Part shown: in pieces, positions 62,445 through 64,000 of the stretch
Layout: each line of letters begins with the position of its first letter
Numbering within the stretch: position 1 is the stretch's first letter
The notes under the pieces: model-generated
Told to the model about the DNA's origin: nothing
The model's database searches: none
The model's input: only the letters and a program-made list of their open reading frames with translations
Assembly: GCA_965217605.1 (NCBI GenBank)
Contig: CBDCJB010000004.1
Span: 530,076 to 594,075, forward strand
Direction of reading: 5' to 3'
Length of the DNA stretch: 64,000 nt
From: JAYYZW01 sp965217605
GTDB lineage: Bacteria; Pseudomonadota; Gammaproteobacteria; Ga0077536
Translations under genes and position numbers: made by a program

Positions 62445-63122
62445 TCACACCAGCTCGCCCTTGAACACGACCACGCCGCAGATGGTCGCGTTGGCGTTCA
62501 CCTCGATGATCCGTTTGGGCCAATCGGGATTCACGGCCTTCAGGTACTGGTGGCCTCCTTCGACGATCAGTTGCTTGAAGGTGGCCTCGTGCACGTCCTC
62601 GATACGGACCACCACATACTTGCCGCTATCGGGGGATACCTGCGGATCGACGAAGATGAGATCACCGTCGTGGAACTTGGGCTCCATGCTTTCCCCACGG
62701 ACACGCAGGACGAAGGTGTCGGGGCTGCACCGGACCGGGCAGGGGAGCAGGTCTTCGGCGTCGCCGATATCGAAATTCCCCGCGATTTCGGCCCATTCCC
62801 CCGCCTGGACCCAGGAGATCAACGGCTGCATGCTGTGGAGCGCCGGGCCGGGCTCGGCGTTGTCGGGCAGCGGCGCTTCGTCGCCTTGCCGGTGTGACTC
62901 ATCCAGCCATCCGTGCGGCTTGCCCATGGCCTGCTCGAGCTTCGCCGCCAAGCCGTCGCCGACGCCCCGCGGTGTGCCCTTGGCGGTCGTGAGCTGGTTG
63001 CGGATCTGACTCAAGTAGGAATCGCTGGTGTGGGCGAGACGGGCCAACGCGACGGCCGAGCCGGCTTCGGCAACGAGGCGTTCGAGGTTGTCCAGCCGCA
63101 GCTGTTCATGTCTGCGCTTCAT
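62445..63122 (-). CDS. CI/LexA-like repressor with S24 peptidase domain
   Basis: The ATG at 63122 (MKRRHEQLRLDNLERLVAEA) gives 225 residues. An N-terminal HTH covers about 10-65. The self-cleavage site is VQAGEW (Ala-Gly), and the S24 catalytic Ser and Lys are in RVRGESMEPKFHDGDLI and DSGKYVVVRIED. This is the layout of phage repressors inactivated by RecA-stimulated cleavage after DNA damage. It diverges from the Cro-like gene across a 92-bp operator region and probably keeps the integrated element quiet. Confidence 0.9.
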   Translation of the reverse strand: MKRRHEQLRLDNLERLVAEAGSAVALARLAHTSDSYLSQIRNQLTTAKGTPRGVGDGLAAKLEQAMGKPHGWLDESHRQGDEAPLPDNAEPGPALHSMQPLISWVQAGEWAEIAGNFDIGDAEDLLPCPVRCSPDTFVLRVRGESMEPKFHDGDLIFVDPQVSPDSGKYVVVRIEDVHEATFKQLIVEGGHQYLKAVNPDWPKRIIEVNANATICGVVVFKGELV

Positions 63123-63136
63123 GTCAGCCACCGGCG

Positions 63137-63163
63137 TTATATTTAGCACAGTGGTAAATATAA
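63137..63163. promoter_or_regulatory. Operator between repressor and Cro-like gene
   Basis: TTATATTTA (63137-63145), a 9-base spacer, TAAATATAA (63155-63163) form a perfect 9-bp inverted repeat with CCGG flanks on each side. It lies in the divergent promoter region and is the best candidate for CI/Cro binding. Confidence 0.65.
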
Positions 63164-63214
63164 ACCGGTGAAAGGGCCTTGGCAAGCTAAGAATGAGATG
63201 CTAGGGTCTTGTGC

Positions 63215-63490
63215 ATGGAGCTAAGACACTTTCTCAGGGCGGCGGGCAAGCGTGAACGGGCAGCCGTCGCCCTTGTCTGCAACGGCTCGGTATCCTATCT
63301 CTATCAGCTCGCCGGCAAACACCGCTACGCGAGCGCGTTGCTGGCGGCCCGGCTCGAGGCACAGACCCGCGTCGTGGCTGCGGGATCGAACGGCCGCTTG
63401 GCGCCGGTGCCTCGCGAAAGCCTCGTGCGGCATCCGGAGATCTTCGAGCGCGACGCGTCGTTACTCCGGGTGGCCGAGGGGCAGCCGTGA
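63215..63490 (+). CDS. Cro/YdaS-like regulator
   Basis: The ATG at 63215 (MELRHFLRAAGKRERAAVAL) gives 91 residues. The HTH (VALVCNGSVSYLYQLAGKHR followed by ASALLAARLEAQT) resembles YdaS/Cro-type regulators encoded opposite phage repressors. Its stop overlaps the ParB-family start by four bases (GTGA), so it begins the rightward operon of the element and controls the lysogeny-like switch with the repressor. Confidence 0.75.
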   Translation: MELRHFLRAAGKRERAAVALVCNGSVSYLYQLAGKHRYASALLAARLEAQTRVVAAGSNGRLAPVPRESLVRHPEIFERDASLLRVAEGQP

Positions 63491-64000
63491 GTGGCACCCC
63501 CGCGGTGCTGCGCCCGGGTGTCGGCCAACCCGCGATGGATCCACTCGAGCTCGTCCATCTCGACATCGCCGCGATCAAACCCTACGAACACAACCCGCGC
63601 CGCTCTGTCAATCCGGAATACGACCGCATCAAGGCGTCCATTCGCATGGATGGGCTCGGCCAACCCTTGATCGTCACCCAGCGTCCGGGCGAACCGGACT
63701 ACGTGGTGCAAGCCGGCGGCAACACCCGTCTGCGGATCGTGCAGGAACTCTTCGCCGAGGCGGGTGAGCCACGCTTCGGCACTGTCGCCTGCGTGGTCCG
63801 GCCGTGGACGCACGAGGCCGATGTTCTACTCGCACATCTCAAGGAGAACGACCTGCGCGGCGCGCTCACGTTTCTCGACAAGGCCTTGGCCGTGGCCGAT
63901 GCTAAACGGCTTCTGGCCGCGGAGCTAGGCGTGGATGCGCTGAGCCAGAGCCGCTTGGCGGCGCTCCTCGGCCAGCGGGGCTATCGCCTGAGCCAGGGCT
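63487..64000 (+). CDS. ParB-family protein of an integrative conjugative element (partial)
   Basis: A GTG at 63487 opens a frame that runs off the right edge (171 codons seen). It reads IAAIKPYEHNPRRSVNPEYD, RIKASIRMDGLGQPLIVTQR, YVVQAGGNTRLRIVQELFAE, then HLKENDLRGALTFLDKALAV and LSQSRLAALLGQRGYRLSQG. This is the ParB family found in integrating conjugative elements of the PFGI-1 type. It suggests that the mobile element extending to the right is an ICE rather than a simple phage. Confidence 0.85.
   Translation, partial: MSGTPAVLRPGVGQPAMDPLELVHLDIAAIKPYEHNPRRSVNPEYDRIKASIRMDGLGQPLIVTQRPGEPDYVVQAGGNTRLRIVQELFAEAGEPRFGTVACVVRPWTHEADVLLAHLKENDLRGALTFLDKALAVADAKRLLAAELGVDALSQSRLAALLGQRGYRLSQG

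Overview
This window is most likely from a gammaproteobacterium. The evidence is a Vfr/CRP-type cAMP receptor beside a YhfA-like OsmC protein, a complete fimU-pilV-pilW-pilX-pilY1-pilY2-pilE minor-pilin operon, a class I PHA synthase and a SoxCD-like sulfur-oxidation pair. Base composition is fairly GC-rich in the core genes and more AT-rich in the island genes after about 50.5 kb. The species cannot be named from the sequence.

Layout. 1-1.5 kb: end of a degenerate GGDEF protein, an OsmC-family protein and crp. 1.5-10.2 kb: a heavily scarred accessory stretch with a FitA/VapBC-type pair (toxin frameshifted), a 134-bp element with inverted ends, remains of IS3, IS6, IS30, IS1182 and IS1595 elements, an intact IS6-family element, a TonB-dependent receptor, a coiled-coil membrane protein and a HigBA-like toxin-antitoxin pair. 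It ends at the 3' half of a tRNA-Arg(ACG). 10.3-17.6 kb: minor-pilin operon on the minus strand; pilY1 carries a one-base frameshift. 17.9-21.2 kb: an SGNH/GDSL hydrolase pseudogene cut in two by a 2.69-kb IS1595-family element that carries passenger genes and has a perfect 8-bp target duplication. 21.2-29.1 kb: a lipid or natural-product locus, with an ACP-acyl-AMP ligase-PlsC fusion facing an operon of phosphopantetheinyl transferase, HupE/UreJ protein, acyl-CoA dehydrogenase, adenylation enzyme and ACP. 29.6-48.8 kb: core metabolism and signalling (acyl-CoA carboxylase with an in-frame TGA, two HDOD proteins, a PAS-GGDEF-EAL gene with a triplicated heptamer, Nudix hydrolase, YidD, zinc-finger protein, C13 peptidase, Lpd, PhaC, Sel1 protein, MltF, acyl-CoA ligase, SoxCD).

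48.8-64 kb: an IS4-family element, then tRNA-Ser(CGA) preceded by two partial copies of its own 5' end, then a defence region. The defence region holds a Gabija system (gajA-gajB), a broken IS110, a DNA methyltransferase fragment, and a two-gene short prokaryotic Argonaute operon whose partner protein joins an Mrr-like nuclease, a TIR-like domain and a presumed APAZ region. To its right are the integrase, excisionase, CI/LexA-like repressor, Cro-like protein and ParB-family protein of what looks like an integrative and conjugative element that continues past the window.

The short-Argonaute operon is the most notable system. Several otherwise well-conserved genes are broken by single-base changes (vapC, pilY1, the PAS-GGDEF-EAL gene, the carboxylase), so recent decay, phase variation and sequence error all need to be kept in mind.
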